Origin: Priestia filamentosa
GTDB taxonomy: Bacteria; Bacillota; Bacilli; Bacillales; Bacillaceae_H
Direction of reading: 5' to 3'
Assembly (NCBI RefSeq): GCF_900177535.1
Contig: NZ_FXAJ01000001.1
Location: 806,001 to 870,000, forward strand
DNA length: 64,000 nt
The notes under the pieces are model-generated. The model did not search any database and had not been told where the DNA came from. It saw only the letters and a program-made list of their open reading frames with translations. Position numbers and translations under genes: made by a program. Positions 33,904-43,262 of the stretch are shown here, piece after piece. The stretch's first letter is position 1. Each line of letters starts with the position of its first letter.

Positions 33904-34044
33904 ATGAGCTCAGGTGGATCTGGAAAAGGCTTTGCGTTAGTTGTTGTTTTATTCATCCTACTTATCATCGTAGGGACTGCTTATGCTGGCGGCGGCAATG
34001 GCGGTGGCTATGGCGGCGGCTGTGGTGGCGGCGGCTTCTGTTAA
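33904..34044 (+). CDS. YjcZ-family sporulation peptide
   Basis: 46 residues: MSSGGSGKGFALVVVLFILL..., one hydrophobic helix (about 10-27, ending IVGTAYAGG) and a glycine-rich tail (NGGGYGGGCGGGGFC). This is the typical layout of the many short YjcZ/YhcZ-type peptides in Bacillus spores. AGAAGGTGG lies about 8 bases before the ATG. A sigma-K-like promoter upstream fits late mother-cell expression. Confidence 0.85.
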   Translation: MSSGGSGKGFALVVVLFILLIIVGTAYAGGGNGGGYGGGCGGGGFC

Positions 34045-34060
34045 CAAATTAGATGTTAAA

Positions 34061-34100
34061 TACGCACGAGAACAGGCAAATCTGTCTGTTCTTGTACGTA
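34061..34100. terminator. Hairpin between the YjcZ-like gene and the AraC-type regulator
   Basis: TACGCACGAGAACAG / CTGTTCTTGTACGTA, 15 bp with one mismatch and one G-U. There is no long T-run, but it separates convergent genes and probably terminates both. Confidence 0.6.
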
Positions 34101-34111
34101 TTCAAGGTCTC

Positions 34112-35026
34112 TTATCCTTCATTTCTCATTCGCTCTTTAAATTCTTTCGGTGAACAGTTATTGTATCTTCTGAACAATTTATAAAATTGAGCCATGTTAG
34201 GGATACCAACGTCATAGCCGATATTTTCAATGCTAAGATCACTTGTCACGAGTAACCGTTCAGCTTTTTTTATACGCTTGTAATTTACATAATCAATAAA
34301 TGATTTGCCCATTGTTTTCTTAAAGTACTTAATGAAATAGTGGTAGCTTAAGTTTAATAATGAACATGCTTCTTCTACAGTAATCTTACTTTCTAAGTTG
34401 TCATCTATATAGGAGAGCACAGGCTGCAGGCGGTGTAAGGCAGCTTTTTCTGTATAGCTTAAAAGATTGCGTGTATCATGTCTAAGAAGTAGGAGCATAA
34501 TTTGTTTAATCATTGAACTGATAGCGATTTCATAACCGTTCAGCTTTGACTGAGATTCTGTGAAAATCTTTGTTATTAAAGTATGAAACTCATTTTTTAC
34601 AATTTCATTTTCTTCAAAAATATAATTCATTACATCTAAAGGCTGAGTAAGTTCAGAGAAGCAGTAGAGATAAGGCATTGTACTTTGGTCAAAGTGTTTC
34701 TGTAGATCAATTTGAAAGACAATATAGCGCAATTTATCCGTATAAAGCTGGTGAGTGCGGTGCAGTTGCGAAGCTCCAAAAATTCTAACATCCCCAGGAC
34801 CGAGCACAGTATAATGATCTTTACTTTGAATGCCTAAATAGCCATCTATAATCGCGAGCAGTTCGACTTCTTTATGGTAATGCCAGCGATGCTCTTCCAA
34901 AGTCCTCATATCTCTTGTTCGATTATAAATTTCCCATATTTTTAAATAAAGCAGCGGATTTTGATAGACCACTTCTTCATTAACCGCTTCCAAATCTTGA
35001 ACATTATTGCTTTTTACTAGAGAAAT
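34112..35026 (-). CDS. AraC-family regulator of the adjacent sugar operon (possible AUU start)
   Basis: About 305 residues. N-terminal cupin-type sensing domain (HRWHYHKEVELLAIIDG, GPGDVRIFGASQLHRTH) and C-terminal double HTH (KITVEEACSLLNLSYHYFIKYFKKTMG, then LSIENIGYDVGIPNMAQFYKLFRRYNNCSPKEFKERM), as in AraC activators. The strongest SD (AAGGAGGGGG) sits 7 bases before an ATT codon at 35026. The in-frame ATG at 35122 lacks an SD and would put that SD inside the gene; no in-frame ATG/GTG/TTG lies close after it. Divergent from the ThuA operon, which it probably controls. Confidence 0.85.
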   Translation of the reverse strand: MSLVKSNNVQDLEAVNEEVVYQNPLLYLKIWEIYNRTRDMRTLEEHRWHYHKEVELLAIIDGYLGIQSKDHYTVLGPGDVRIFGASQLHRTHQLYTDKLRYIVFQIDLQKHFDQSTMPYLYCFSELTQPLDVMNYIFEENEIVKNEFHTLITKIFTESQSKLNGYEIAISSMIKQIMLLLLRHDTRNLLSYTEKAALHRLQPVLSYIDDNLESKITVEEACSLLNLSYHYFIKYFKKTMGKSFIDYVNYKRIKKAERLLVTSDLSIENIGYDVGIPNMAQFYKLFRRYNNCSPKEFKERMRNEG

Positions 35027-35147
35027 GCTACCCCCTCCTTTTTTAGAATATAACACATTTGGAGAGGGAGGGAATAGGATTTTTACATAGGATTTCCTCT
35101 GAAGAAAGAAACACAATAGCACTTTTGAATATAAAGAGAGCCAGATT

Positions 35148-35176
35148 CAGCATATTTTTCCCTGCTGATTTTTTTT
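35148..35176 (+). promoter_or_regulatory. Hairpin with T8 run in the araC-thuA intergenic region
   Basis: TCAGCA / TGCTGA stem with a 10-base loop followed by eight T's, about 40 bases before the ThuA-family gene. It may be an attenuator of that operon or a DNA-level operator; TATACT follows directly. Confidence 0.4.
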
Positions 35177-35213
35177 ATACTAATGACAAATCAATAAGAG
35201 AGGGGTTGTCGTA

Positions 35214-35939
35214 ATGGTAAGAGTTACAGTATGGAATGAAAATCGCCATGAACAGAAAAATCCAGTTGTAAAGGAAATCTATCCTCAAGGAATTCATGGC
35301 ACAATTGCAGCGTTTTTAGAAGAAGAGGGATTCCCTACTCGAAAAGCCACATTAGATCAAGAGGAACACGGTCTTACAGAGGAAGTCTTACAGGAGACAG
35401 ATGTTTTAGTATGGTGGGGCCATCTAGCACATGATGAAGTGAAAGACGAAATCGTTGCAAAAGTAAAAGAGCGTGTCCTAGATGGAATGGGCCTCATTGT
35501 TCTTCATTCAGGTCATTTCTCGAAAATCTTCAAAACATTAATGGGCACAAGCTGCGACTTAAAATGGCGTGAAGCGGATGATAAAGAGCGCTTATGGGTA
35601 GTAGAGCCTAGCCATCCAATTACAGAAGGAATCTCTGAATTTATTGAGCTCGAGCGTGAAGAAATGTACGGAGAACATTTCGATATCCCAGCACCAGATG
35701 AGCTTATTTTCACAAGCTGGTTTGAAGGTGGCGAAGTATTTAGAAGCGGATGTACATATAAACGTGGAAACGGAAAAGTATTTTACTTTAGACCAGGGCA
35801 TGAAACATATCCAACTTACTACAATAAAGAAATTCAGCGTGTAATTAAAAATGCTGTTCAGTGGGCAAAGCCAGTTGACCGAAAAAGACCGGTGTACGGG
35901 AACGCAAAACCGCTTGAACGTATCGCAGTTAAAAAATAA
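35214..35939 (+). CDS. ThuA-family (trehalose utilisation) protein
   Basis: 241 residues with a class I glutamine amidotransferase-like fold: [39 protein letters not shown], and [18 protein letters not shown], all ThuA motifs. In rhizobia ThuA acts with the Gfo/Idh dehydrogenase ThuB on trehalose and related disaccharides through 3-keto intermediates. First gene of an eight-gene operon; AGAGGGG lies about 8 bases upstream. Confidence 0.88.
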   Translation: MVRVTVWNENRHEQKNPVVKEIYPQGIHGTIAAFLEEEGFPTRKATLDQEEHGLTEEVLQETDVLVWWGHLAHDEVKDEIVAKVKERVLDGMGLIVLHSGHFSKIFKTLMGTSCDLKWREADDKERLWVVEPSHPITEGISEFIELEREEMYGEHFDIPAPDELIFTSWFEGGEVFRSGCTYKRGNGKVFYFRPGHETYPTYYNKEIQRVIKNAVQWAKPVDRKRPVYGNAKPLERIAVKK

Positions 35940-35963
35940 GGGAGACGAAAGGGGATCATAAGA

Positions 35964-36989
35964 ATGGAGAAAATAAGAGTAGGCGTTATCGGATGTGGAA
36001 GCATTGCTCAGCATCGTCATTTACCTGAATATGGGATGAACAAAAATGTAGAGATTGTAGCCCTTTGTGACAAAAATGAAGAACGTGTTCATAGAGTGGC
36101 AGAAGAATATGGAGCAAAACCATATACGGATTACAGGGAGCTTATCGAAAGCGGCACTGTTGATGCTGTAAGCGTTTGTACACCAAACTATTTACACGCG
36201 GAAATCTCGATATATGCTTTAAATCAAGGTCTTCATGTGTTATGCGAAAAACCGCTGGCTACTTCTAGAGAAGAAGCGGAAGCGATGATCGAAGCAGAGA
36301 AGAGAAGCGGTAAGAAACTGATGATTGGTCATAATCAGCGCTTGGTTTCTTCACATCAAAAAGCGCGCGAGCTTATTAAAAACGGTGAGATTGGGCGCAT
36401 TTTTAGCTTTCGAACAACGTTTGGACATGGTGGCCCAGCTCAGTGGAGTGTAGAAGGGAAAGAAAGCTGGTTCTTTAAAAAAGACGAAGCGATCATTGGC
36501 GCAATGGGCGATCTTGGCGTTCACAAAACAGATTTACTTCGCTATCTTCTAGATGAAGAATTCGCAGAAGTTGGGGCCTTTGTTGAAGACCATGCAAAAG
36601 ACTATGGAGATACAGATGATAATGCTGTATGCGTATTAAAAACAAAGAGCGGGATTATTGGTACGCTCGCTGCAAGCTGGGCTTACATGGGGAAAGAAGA
36701 CAACTCAACAATTATTTACGGTGAAAAAGCGATTCTACGTCTAGAAGAAGATCCAACGTACTCCCTCATTGTTCAATATGTAAATGGAGAAACGGTCAAT
36801 TACCAGTTAGGAAAAATCCAGACAAATGAGGATGGCGGCCAACGCAGTACTGGCGTTATTGATGCCTTTATTCATTGTATTGTAGAAGACGAATCATCCC
36901 CAGTCTCAGGAGAAGAAGGATTAAAGTCACTTTCTGTTGTTCTCGCTGCCCTAGAATCAAGTAGAACAAAGAGAATCACAGAGATATAA
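35964..36989 (+). CDS. Gfo/Idh/MocA-family sugar dehydrogenase 1
   Basis: 341 residues. N-terminal Rossmann fold (RVGVIGCGSIAQHRHLPEY, Asp-type NAD pocket ALCDKNE), the family EKP motif VLCEKPLATS, and a C-terminal alpha/beta domain with GDLGVHKTDLLRYLL, whose His may be the catalytic one. NAD(P)-dependent oxidation or reduction of a sugar hydroxyl. It follows the ThuA gene by 24 bases, the partner position of ThuB. Confidence 0.9.
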   Translation: MEKIRVGVIGCGSIAQHRHLPEYGMNKNVEIVALCDKNEERVHRVAEEYGAKPYTDYRELIESGTVDAVSVCTPNYLHAEISIYALNQGLHVLCEKPLATSREEAEAMIEAEKRSGKKLMIGHNQRLVSSHQKARELIKNGEIGRIFSFRTTFGHGGPAQWSVEGKESWFFKKDEAIIGAMGDLGVHKTDLLRYLLDEEFAEVGAFVEDHAKDYGDTDDNAVCVLKTKSGIIGTLAASWAYMGKEDNSTIIYGEKAILRLEEDPTYSLIVQYVNGETVNYQLGKIQTNEDGGQRSTGVIDAFIHCIVEDESSPVSGEEGLKSLSVVLAALESSRTKRITEI

Positions 36990-37001
36990 GAGGTGAAGGA
37001 T

Positions 37002-38015
37002 TTGAAAATCGGTATAATTGGCGCAGGCGGAATTGCGGTTAACAGGCATATTCCGGCATTTAAAGCGCTAGGTGATAAATGTACCCTTTGGGGACTAACT
37101 GACATTAACAGTGAAAGAGCTACAGAAGTAGCGAACGAGCACAATATTCCTCATGTATTTATCGATCACAGGGATTTATTAAAAGAAGTTGATGCTGTTT
37201 GCATTTGTACCCCAAATAAGTTTCATGCTCGATATGCAATTGAAGCATTAAATAGCGGTGTTCACGTGTTTTGTGAAAAGCCAATGGCGCTCTCCAAAAA
37301 AGAGTGTGAGGACATGATTGTCGCATCGGAAAAGTCCGGGAAGAAGCTTGCGATTGCTTATCATTACCGCTTTATGAAAGAAGCACAGGGGGCCAAGCGG
37401 ATGATGTCAGAAGTAGGAACTCCGCTTGTAGCTCGTGTGAGAGCAATGCGTCGTCGCAAAGTTCCAGGGTGGGGCGTATTTACGAACAGGGAGTTACAAG
37501 GCGGTGGAAGTTTAATAGATTATGGCTGCCATCTACTTGATTTAGCTCTTTGGCTTATGGGAAACCCAAAGCATACGGCTGTTAATGGAAGCGTATACAA
37601 TGAACTTAGTAGAACACCAAACGGACTAAATGAGTGGGGGACATTTGATCATAACACCTTTGATGTTGATGATCATGTGACAGCTTATCTTAAGTTTGAG
37701 AACGGCGCTTCCCTGCTTTTGGAAGCATCATGGGCTGCCAATATTAAAAGTGATGAAGAACATGTTAGCATCTCAGGAGTTGATGGAGGATTAAATGTGT
37801 TTCCATTTGAACTCTATACCTCTAAAAATGGAATGTTACTAAACAGCACTTCTCCTTGGAGCGAAGGAGAAGAGAATTATAGTCTGAGTCAGGCTAAAAA
37901 TTTCATTGAGGCATGTAAGGGAGAAGCAGAGCTCGTCGTGAAACCTGAAGAAGCCCTCCAAGTCTCAGCCATTATCGATGAAATCTACCAAAAAAGTACA
38001 GTGGAGGGAAGATAA
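37002..38015 (+). CDS. Gfo/Idh/MocA-family sugar dehydrogenase 2
   Basis: About 337 residues. KIGIIGAGGIAVNRHIPAF, VHVFCEKPMALSK, and LIDYGCHLLDLALWLMG with conserved D...H. TTG at 37002 is favoured: AGAGGTG lies 6 bases upstream and gives the common MKIGIIGAGG start; GTG at 36993 is part of that SD. Only distantly similar to the first dehydrogenase, so the two may act at different steps or on two sugar halves. Confidence 0.9.
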   Translation: MKIGIIGAGGIAVNRHIPAFKALGDKCTLWGLTDINSERATEVANEHNIPHVFIDHRDLLKEVDAVCICTPNKFHARYAIEALNSGVHVFCEKPMALSKKECEDMIVASEKSGKKLAIAYHYRFMKEAQGAKRMMSEVGTPLVARVRAMRRRKVPGWGVFTNRELQGGGSLIDYGCHLLDLALWLMGNPKHTAVNGSVYNELSRTPNGLNEWGTFDHNTFDVDDHVTAYLKFENGASLLLEASWAANIKSDEEHVSISGVDGGLNVFPFELYTSKNGMLLNSTSPWSEGEENYSLSQAKNFIEACKGEAELVVKPEEALQVSAIIDEIYQKSTVEGR

Positions 38016-38016
38016 T

Positions 38017-38985
38017 ATGAAGCTTGGTGTATTTACCGTACTGTTTGCTCATCTCTCATTCGAAGAGATGCTAGATAAAGTAAAAGAAGCAGGTCTTCAC
38101 GCCGTTGAGATTGGAACAGGAAATTATCCGGGAAATCATCATTGTCCATTAGATGAACTGCTCGAAGATGAAGCGAAAAGAAAGGATTACCTCCAGAAAG
38201 TAAGCGAGCGTAATCTAATCATTAGTGCGTTCAGCTGTCATGGCAATCCGATTTCACCAGAGAAGGGATTTGCCAGGGAGTCTGACGAGACGCTTCGTAA
38301 AACTATTAAACTAGCATCATTACTAGATGTTCCAGTTGTGAACTGCTTTTCGGGAACAGCGGGCGATCATGAAGAAGCCAAATATCCGAACTGGCCTGTG
38401 ACACCTTGGCCAAATGAATATGGAGACGTCTTAAAATGGCAATGGGAAAATAAATTGATTCCATATTGGAAAGAAATTGGTGCATATGCAGAAGAACACG
38501 GAGTGAAAATTGGCTTAGAGCTTCACGGTGGCTTTTTAGTTCATACTCCATATACACTGTTAAAGTTACGTGCGGAAACGAACAATGCAATTGGAGCTAA
38601 CTTGGATCCGAGTCATCTATGGTGGCAAGGAATTGATCCTGTAGGTGCGATTAAAATTTTAGCTAAAGAAAATGCGATTCACCATTTTCATGCTAAAGAT
38701 ACTTACCTTGATAGAGACAACATTAATATGTATGGCTTAACAGACATGCAGCCATATGGTGAAGTTCAAACACGTGCTTGGACATTCAGATCTGTGGGAT
38801 GCGGGCATGATGTGAAAGAATGGTCAGATATGATGAGTGCCTTACGCACGTATGGATATGACTATGTTGTGAGCATTGAGCATGAAGATCCGATTATGTC
38901 TATTGAAGAAGGATTCCGGCGAGCTGTTACGAACTTACAAAGCGTTTTAATTGAAGAAACACCTTCTGAAATGTGGTGGGCATAG
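38017..38985 (+). CDS. Sugar phosphate isomerase/epimerase-like TIM-barrel protein
   Basis: 322 residues, AP_endonuc_2/xylose isomerase-like barrel. Candidate metal ligands: E in GLHAVEIGTGNY, E in KIGLELHGGF, D/H in GANLDPSHLWWQG, H in AIHHFHAKDTY and E in VVSIEHEDP. Such barrels serve as sugar isomerases and, in keto-glycoside pathways, as lyases/eliminases. ATG at 38017 starts one base after the preceding stop, with GGAGGGAAG upstream. Confidence 0.88.
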   Translation: MKLGVFTVLFAHLSFEEMLDKVKEAGLHAVEIGTGNYPGNHHCPLDELLEDEAKRKDYLQKVSERNLIISAFSCHGNPISPEKGFARESDETLRKTIKLASLLDVPVVNCFSGTAGDHEEAKYPNWPVTPWPNEYGDVLKWQWENKLIPYWKEIGAYAEEHGVKIGLELHGGFLVHTPYTLLKLRAETNNAIGANLDPSHLWWQGIDPVGAIKILAKENAIHHFHAKDTYLDRDNINMYGLTDMQPYGEVQTRAWTFRSVGCGHDVKEWSDMMSALRTYGYDYVVSIEHEDPIMSIEEGFRRAVTNLQSVLIEETPSEMWWA

Positions 38986-39034
38986 GGGAACATTCCCCTA
39001 TAGCTCCATTAAAGTGTGAAAGGAGGAACAACGA

Positions 39035-40267
39035 ATGAAGCGAGTTCTAGTAGGAATGTCAGCCTTAATGTGCACCTTTCTTTTAACAGGGTGCGGCAGT
39101 AGCGGAGCGAAGGAAGACGATGTCGTACACTTGGAGTTCTTTTCAAACAAATCGGAAAGCATTGGTACATATGAAGGAATGATTGAGAAATTTGAAAAGG
39201 AACATCCTGATATTGATGTCTCTCTTTATGCTCCACCAGAGGCTGAGACTGTGTTGAGAACGCGTCTTGTTAAAAATGATCTGCCAGACGTTGTCTCTCT
39301 AGGTGGGAATGCTCTGTATAGTGAATTAGCTCAAGCTGGTATTCTGACAAACTATGAAAATAGCTCTTTACTAAACGGAATTCAGCCGGCTTACATTGAT
39401 ATGCTAGAAGAGTTGGAAGGATCAGAAACAAAAGGAATTCATGGCATTCCATATGCGGCAAACGCAAATGCGGTTATTTATAACAAGGATAAAATGAAAG
39501 AGTTAAATGGGAAAGTACCCGAAACATGGGATGAATTTATCGCCCTGTTAGAAAAAGCGCAAGACGCGGGAGAAATCCCAATTTACTTCACATTAAAAGA
39601 CGCGTGGACAGGGTTAATTCCATGGAATGCCGTTGGCGGAAACTTGCAGCCTGATTCTTTTGCAGAGAAAAAATCTAACGGAGAAGCAAGTTTTGAAAGC
39701 GATTACGAAGAAACAGCCCAGAAGACAAAGCAACTCTTAAACTATGGCCATAAGCATATGTATGGAATGGCTTATAACGAGGGAAATAATGCTTTTGCAA
39801 ATGGTGAAGGTCTCTTTTATCTGCAAGGAAACTGGGCGATTCCGGAGTTACTTAAAGTAAATCCCGAAGCAAATCTAGGCGTGTTCCCTCTTCCTGTAAG
39901 CAACAACCCGGAAGAAAACGAACTTGTTTCAGGTGTTGATGTTCTTCTTTCAACGTTAAAAGACTCAAAGCACCCGAAGGAAGCGGAGATGTTCCTTGAA
40001 TTTATGACAGAAGAAGCTCAATCGGAACAATACATGGAAGAACAATTTGCTTTTTCAGTAATCGAAGGACTATATCCGAGTGATCCTAAGCTAGCGGGTT
40101 TTCGAGAGAACTTCGAAAAGGGAAAGATTACAAGCTTCCCAGATCACTATTATCCAGTTGGCATGGGCGCTGAGAATTTAATTCAGGAGTTTTATTACCG
40201 CAAAAATGTCGACGCTTTTCTAAGGAAAATGGACAATGAGTGGGACAAAATTGAACGTAGACGATAA
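39035..40267 (+). CDS. ABC sugar transporter, substrate-binding lipoprotein
   Basis: 410 residues. Lipoprotein signal MKRVLVGMSALMCTFLLTGC (lipobox LTGC, Cys20), then a group-1 extracellular solute-binding fold: FEKEHPDIDVSLY, DLPDVVSLGGNALYSELAQAG, GIHGIPYAANANAVIYNKDKM and FLQGNWAIPELL-like region. It captures an oligosaccharide or glycoside outside the membrane. SD AAAGGAGG. Confidence 0.92.
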   Translation: MKRVLVGMSALMCTFLLTGCGSSGAKEDDVVHLEFFSNKSESIGTYEGMIEKFEKEHPDIDVSLYAPPEAETVLRTRLVKNDLPDVVSLGGNALYSELAQAGILTNYENSSLLNGIQPAYIDMLEELEGSETKGIHGIPYAANANAVIYNKDKMKELNGKVPETWDEFIALLEKAQDAGEIPIYFTLKDAWTGLIPWNAVGGNLQPDSFAEKKSNGEASFESDYEETAQKTKQLLNYGHKHMYGMAYNEGNNAFANGEGLFYLQGNWAIPELLKVNPEANLGVFPLPVSNNPEENELVSGVDVLLSTLKDSKHPKEAEMFLEFMTEEAQSEQYMEEQFAFSVIEGLYPSDPKLAGFRENFEKGKITSFPDHYYPVGMGAENLIQEFYYRKNVDAFLRKMDNEWDKIERRR

Positions 40268-40282
40268 GGGGGAGGGAGAGCT

Positions 40283-41146
40283 ATGCTCCATCGAGGCCGC
40301 ATTTTTTACTTTATGACAATACCAGCACTGCTGCTGTTTTTCGTATTCCATACGTATCCAGCACTTCAAGGAATCTTTTATAGCTTCACAAACTGGAGAG
40401 GATATGGAGAGTGGGAGTTTGTTGGTTTGAAAAATTACTTCAATGTCTTCCAAGACTTTCGGGCCCTCCACGCCTATGGCTTTACTTTTCAATTTGCCAT
40501 TGTTGGGACCATTTTAGTCAATATCTTAAGTCTAATTATTGCCCTAGGTCTTAATGCAAATGTTTACTTTCAAAAAACGCTTAGAGCGATCTACTTTATT
40601 CCGAACATTTTAAGTATTCTTATTGTCGGTTTTATTTTTAAGTTCATCTTTACACAGTTTTTGCCTCAGATTGCCACCTTTACAGGAATTGAGTCTCTAT
40701 CACAGAGCATCCTAGGAAATCCAACTACAGCATGGCTTGGCATTGTCTTTATGGCGGTTTGGCAAGCAACTGCTTTTAATACCATCTTATATCTAGCTGG
40801 TTTACAAACGGTACCTGGCGATATTTATGAAGCAGCCGCAATTGATGGGACAGGTCCATGGAGAAGGTTTTTTAGCATTACTTTTCCCTTAATCGCTCCT
40901 TTCTTTACAATCAATATGGTTCTTTCCATGAAAGGCTTTCTCATGGTGTTTGATCATATTGTTGCGTTAACAGGAGGAGGTCCTGGGCAATCAACAGAAT
41001 CGATATCACTGCTTATATACAAAGGTGGATTTGGCGGAGGAGAATTTGCCTACCAATCAGCAAATGCGGTGATTTACTTCATTATTATTGTAGCAATATC
41101 CGTTTTCCAACTACGTGTCCTTCAGAAAAGGGAGGTTGACTTGTAG
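40283..41146 (+). CDS. ABC sugar transporter permease (MalF-like)
   Basis: 287 residues, six helices. EAA loop EAAAIDGTGPWRRFFSITFPLI contacts the ATPase. Starts behind GGGGGAGGG. Ends overlapping the next permease. Confidence 0.92.
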   Translation: MLHRGRIFYFMTIPALLLFFVFHTYPALQGIFYSFTNWRGYGEWEFVGLKNYFNVFQDFRALHAYGFTFQFAIVGTILVNILSLIIALGLNANVYFQKTLRAIYFIPNILSILIVGFIFKFIFTQFLPQIATFTGIESLSQSILGNPTTAWLGIVFMAVWQATAFNTILYLAGLQTVPGDIYEAAAIDGTGPWRRFFSITFPLIAPFFTINMVLSMKGFLMVFDHIVALTGGGPGQSTESISLLIYKGGFGGGEFAYQSANAVIYFIIIVAISVFQLRVLQKREVDL

Positions 41147-41967
41147 TGATTAAGAAAAAGAAAAATGTGTTGGTTACAATCCTTCTGATTATTGGAACAT
41201 TTGCTATCTTTCTGCCCCTATATTTAACAATTAATATTGCTTTGAAGTCACCAAGCGAGATGTCTAACCCATTACTATCTCTGCCGCAGGAATGGAGATT
41301 TCAAAACTTCGCAGATGCCATAGAAGCAACAAACTTTTTCCAAGCTTTTAAAAATAGTTTTCTTGTTACCTTTTTCGTTGTTGTTTTTACGGTGCTAACA
41401 AACTCACTTGTTTCTTATGCAATTGCCCGGAACATGCATAAAAAGTATTTCAAAGCGCTTTTCTATTATTTTATTAGTGCGATGTTTGTTCCCTTTCCAA
41501 TCATTATGCTTCCGATTGTAAGACAAACAGCAATTTGGCATATGGACAACATAGTTGGCTTAATCTTTCTTTATATTGTGTATCAGCTTTCATTTAACGT
41601 TTTCTTGTATGTTGGGTATATCAAGTCCATTCCGATTGCGTTAGAAGAAGCGGCGATTATCGATGGCGCAAGTTCATGGGGGGTTTTTTGGAAAGTCGTC
41701 TTCCCTCTATTAGCACCAATGAATGCAACTGTTGCGATTTTAACTTGTTTAGCGGCGTGGAACGATTTTATGTTGCCGCTCGTCATCTTGTCTGATCCAA
41801 GTGATGCAACACTGCCACTCGCTCAATATATCTTTCAGTCTGAATTTAGCACAAATTACAATTTAGCTTTTGCTTCCTATTTATTAGCGCTCTTGCCGAT
41901 GTTGATTGTCTATCTAGTTGCGCAAAAATGGATTATCAACGGTGTCACAAGAGGAGCGATAAAGTAA
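41146..41967 (+). CDS. ABC sugar transporter permease (MalG-like)
   Basis: 273 residues, six helices. EAA loop EEAAIIDGASSWGVFWKVVFPLL. GTG start overlaps the previous TAG stop (TAGTG), with GGGAGG upstream, so translation is coupled. Carbohydrate uptake transporter family 1, with the preceding permease. Confidence 0.92.
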   Translation: MIKKKKNVLVTILLIIGTFAIFLPLYLTINIALKSPSEMSNPLLSLPQEWRFQNFADAIEATNFFQAFKNSFLVTFFVVVFTVLTNSLVSYAIARNMHKKYFKALFYYFISAMFVPFPIIMLPIVRQTAIWHMDNIVGLIFLYIVYQLSFNVFLYVGYIKSIPIALEEAAIIDGASSWGVFWKVVFPLLAPMNATVAILTCLAAWNDFMLPLVILSDPSDATLPLAQYIFQSEFSTNYNLAFASYLLALLPMLIVYLVAQKWIINGVTRGAIK

Positions 41968-42000
41968 AAGGAACGATCTTGATTTAGGAAGGAGAAAAAT

Positions 42001-43104
42001 ATGGCTAAGTTAAGTTTGAATCATATTTATAAAATGTACGATAAAAATATTACAGCAGTAGAAGACTTCAATCTTGAGATCGGCGACAAAGAGTTTATTG
42101 TTTTTGTTGGTCCATCTGGATGCGGGAAGTCAACAACGCTTCGCATGATTGCAGGTCTTGAAGAGATTTCAAAAGGCGATTTTTATATTGATGGGGAGCG
42201 TGTGAATGACGTAGCACCCAAAGATCGTGACATTGCGATGGTTTTCCAAAACTATGCCTTATATCCGCATATGAGTGTTTATGGCAATATGGCATTTGGT
42301 TTAAAACTGCGCAAGTTCTCCAAAACAGAGATTGATCGTCGTGTAAAAGAAGCCGCTCGGATTCTTGGATTAGAAGAATACTTAGACCGCAAACCAAAAG
42401 CATTATCAGGAGGACAGCGGCAGCGGGTTGCGTTGGGACGTGCAATTGTGAGAGGTGCTAAAGTATTCTTGATGGACGAGCCGTTATCGAACTTGGATGC
42501 TAAGCTGCGTGTGCAAATGCGCTCTGAAATTGCCAAACTGCATCAACGCTTACAAACAACAACAATTTATGTAACACATGATCAAACAGAAGCAATGACA
42601 ATGGCAACTCGTCTTGTTGTCATGAAAGATGGTATTATCCAGCAAGTTGGGGCACCAAAAGAAGTGTATGAGAATCCTGCTAATGTTTTTGTGGGAGGAT
42701 TTATCGGTTCTCCGGCGATGAACTTTTTTAAAGGGATGTTAGAAGAAGGCGTCTTCGGAATTGGGACAACCCGTATTGGCGTAACAGAAGGAAAGATGAA
42801 AACATTGCGTGAAAAAGGGTATGTTGGAAAGGAAATGATTTTAGGCGTACGTCCAGAAGATTTCCATGATGAGCCACTCTTTATCGAATCTTCTCAAGAT
42901 ACCGTGATTAATAGCACAGTAGAAGTAGCGGAATTGATGGGAGCGGAAACAATGGTTTATTCACACATTGATGACCAAAGGTTTGTAGCACGTGTTGATG
43001 CTCGAACAGAAGTAAAACATGGACAATCTATTAAATTGGCTCTAGACATGAACAAAGCCCATTTCTTTGACGCGGAGACTGGACTTCGTATTTCGCTCCC
43101 TTAA
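42001..43104 (+). CDS. ABC sugar transporter ATP-binding protein (MsmX/UgpC type)
   Basis: 367 residues. Walker A FVGPSGCGKSTTLRM, Q-loop MVFQNYALYPHM, signature LSGGQRQRVALGRAIVR, Walker B KVFLMDEPLSNLDAKLR, switch His VTHDQTEAMT, and C-terminal TOBE/OB domains (LGVRPEDF). It powers the MalFG-like pair upstream; such ATPases are often shared by several sugar importers. SD AAGGAG. Last gene of the operon. Confidence 0.93.
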   Translation: MAKLSLNHIYKMYDKNITAVEDFNLEIGDKEFIVFVGPSGCGKSTTLRMIAGLEEISKGDFYIDGERVNDVAPKDRDIAMVFQNYALYPHMSVYGNMAFGLKLRKFSKTEIDRRVKEAARILGLEEYLDRKPKALSGGQRQRVALGRAIVRGAKVFLMDEPLSNLDAKLRVQMRSEIAKLHQRLQTTTIYVTHDQTEAMTMATRLVVMKDGIIQQVGAPKEVYENPANVFVGGFIGSPAMNFFKGMLEEGVFGIGTTRIGVTEGKMKTLREKGYVGKEMILGVRPEDFHDEPLFIESSQDTVINSTVEVAELMGAETMVYSHIDDQRFVARVDARTEVKHGQSIKLALDMNKAHFFDAETGLRISLP

Positions 43105-43106
43105 CA

Positions 43107-43151
43107 AAAAAAGAAGCTTTTACTCTTAGCGGAGTAGGAGCTTCTTTTTTA
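43107..43151 (+). terminator. Terminator of the sugar operon
   Basis: AGAAGCT-TTTACTC / GAGTAGG-AGCTTCT stem followed by TTTTTTA. Confidence 0.85.
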
Positions 43152-43262
43152 TTGGTGGCATGTCTATGCGCCATTTCTCCTAATTCTGAAAATGGAATTT
43201 CCAAAAGATGATTGTTAACTTTCTGTGAAGGGTAAAGGGAAAAAAGAAAGGAGAAGGAAAAG

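Noticed and set aside
33940-34040. Glycine-rich GGC repeats as a simple-sequence or CRISPR-like repeat
   Set aside because: They encode the glycine-rich tail of the YjcZ-type peptide.
42095-42536. Antisense ORFs inside the ABC ATPase gene
   Set aside because: Shadow frames of a strongly conserved ATPase gene with no start signals.
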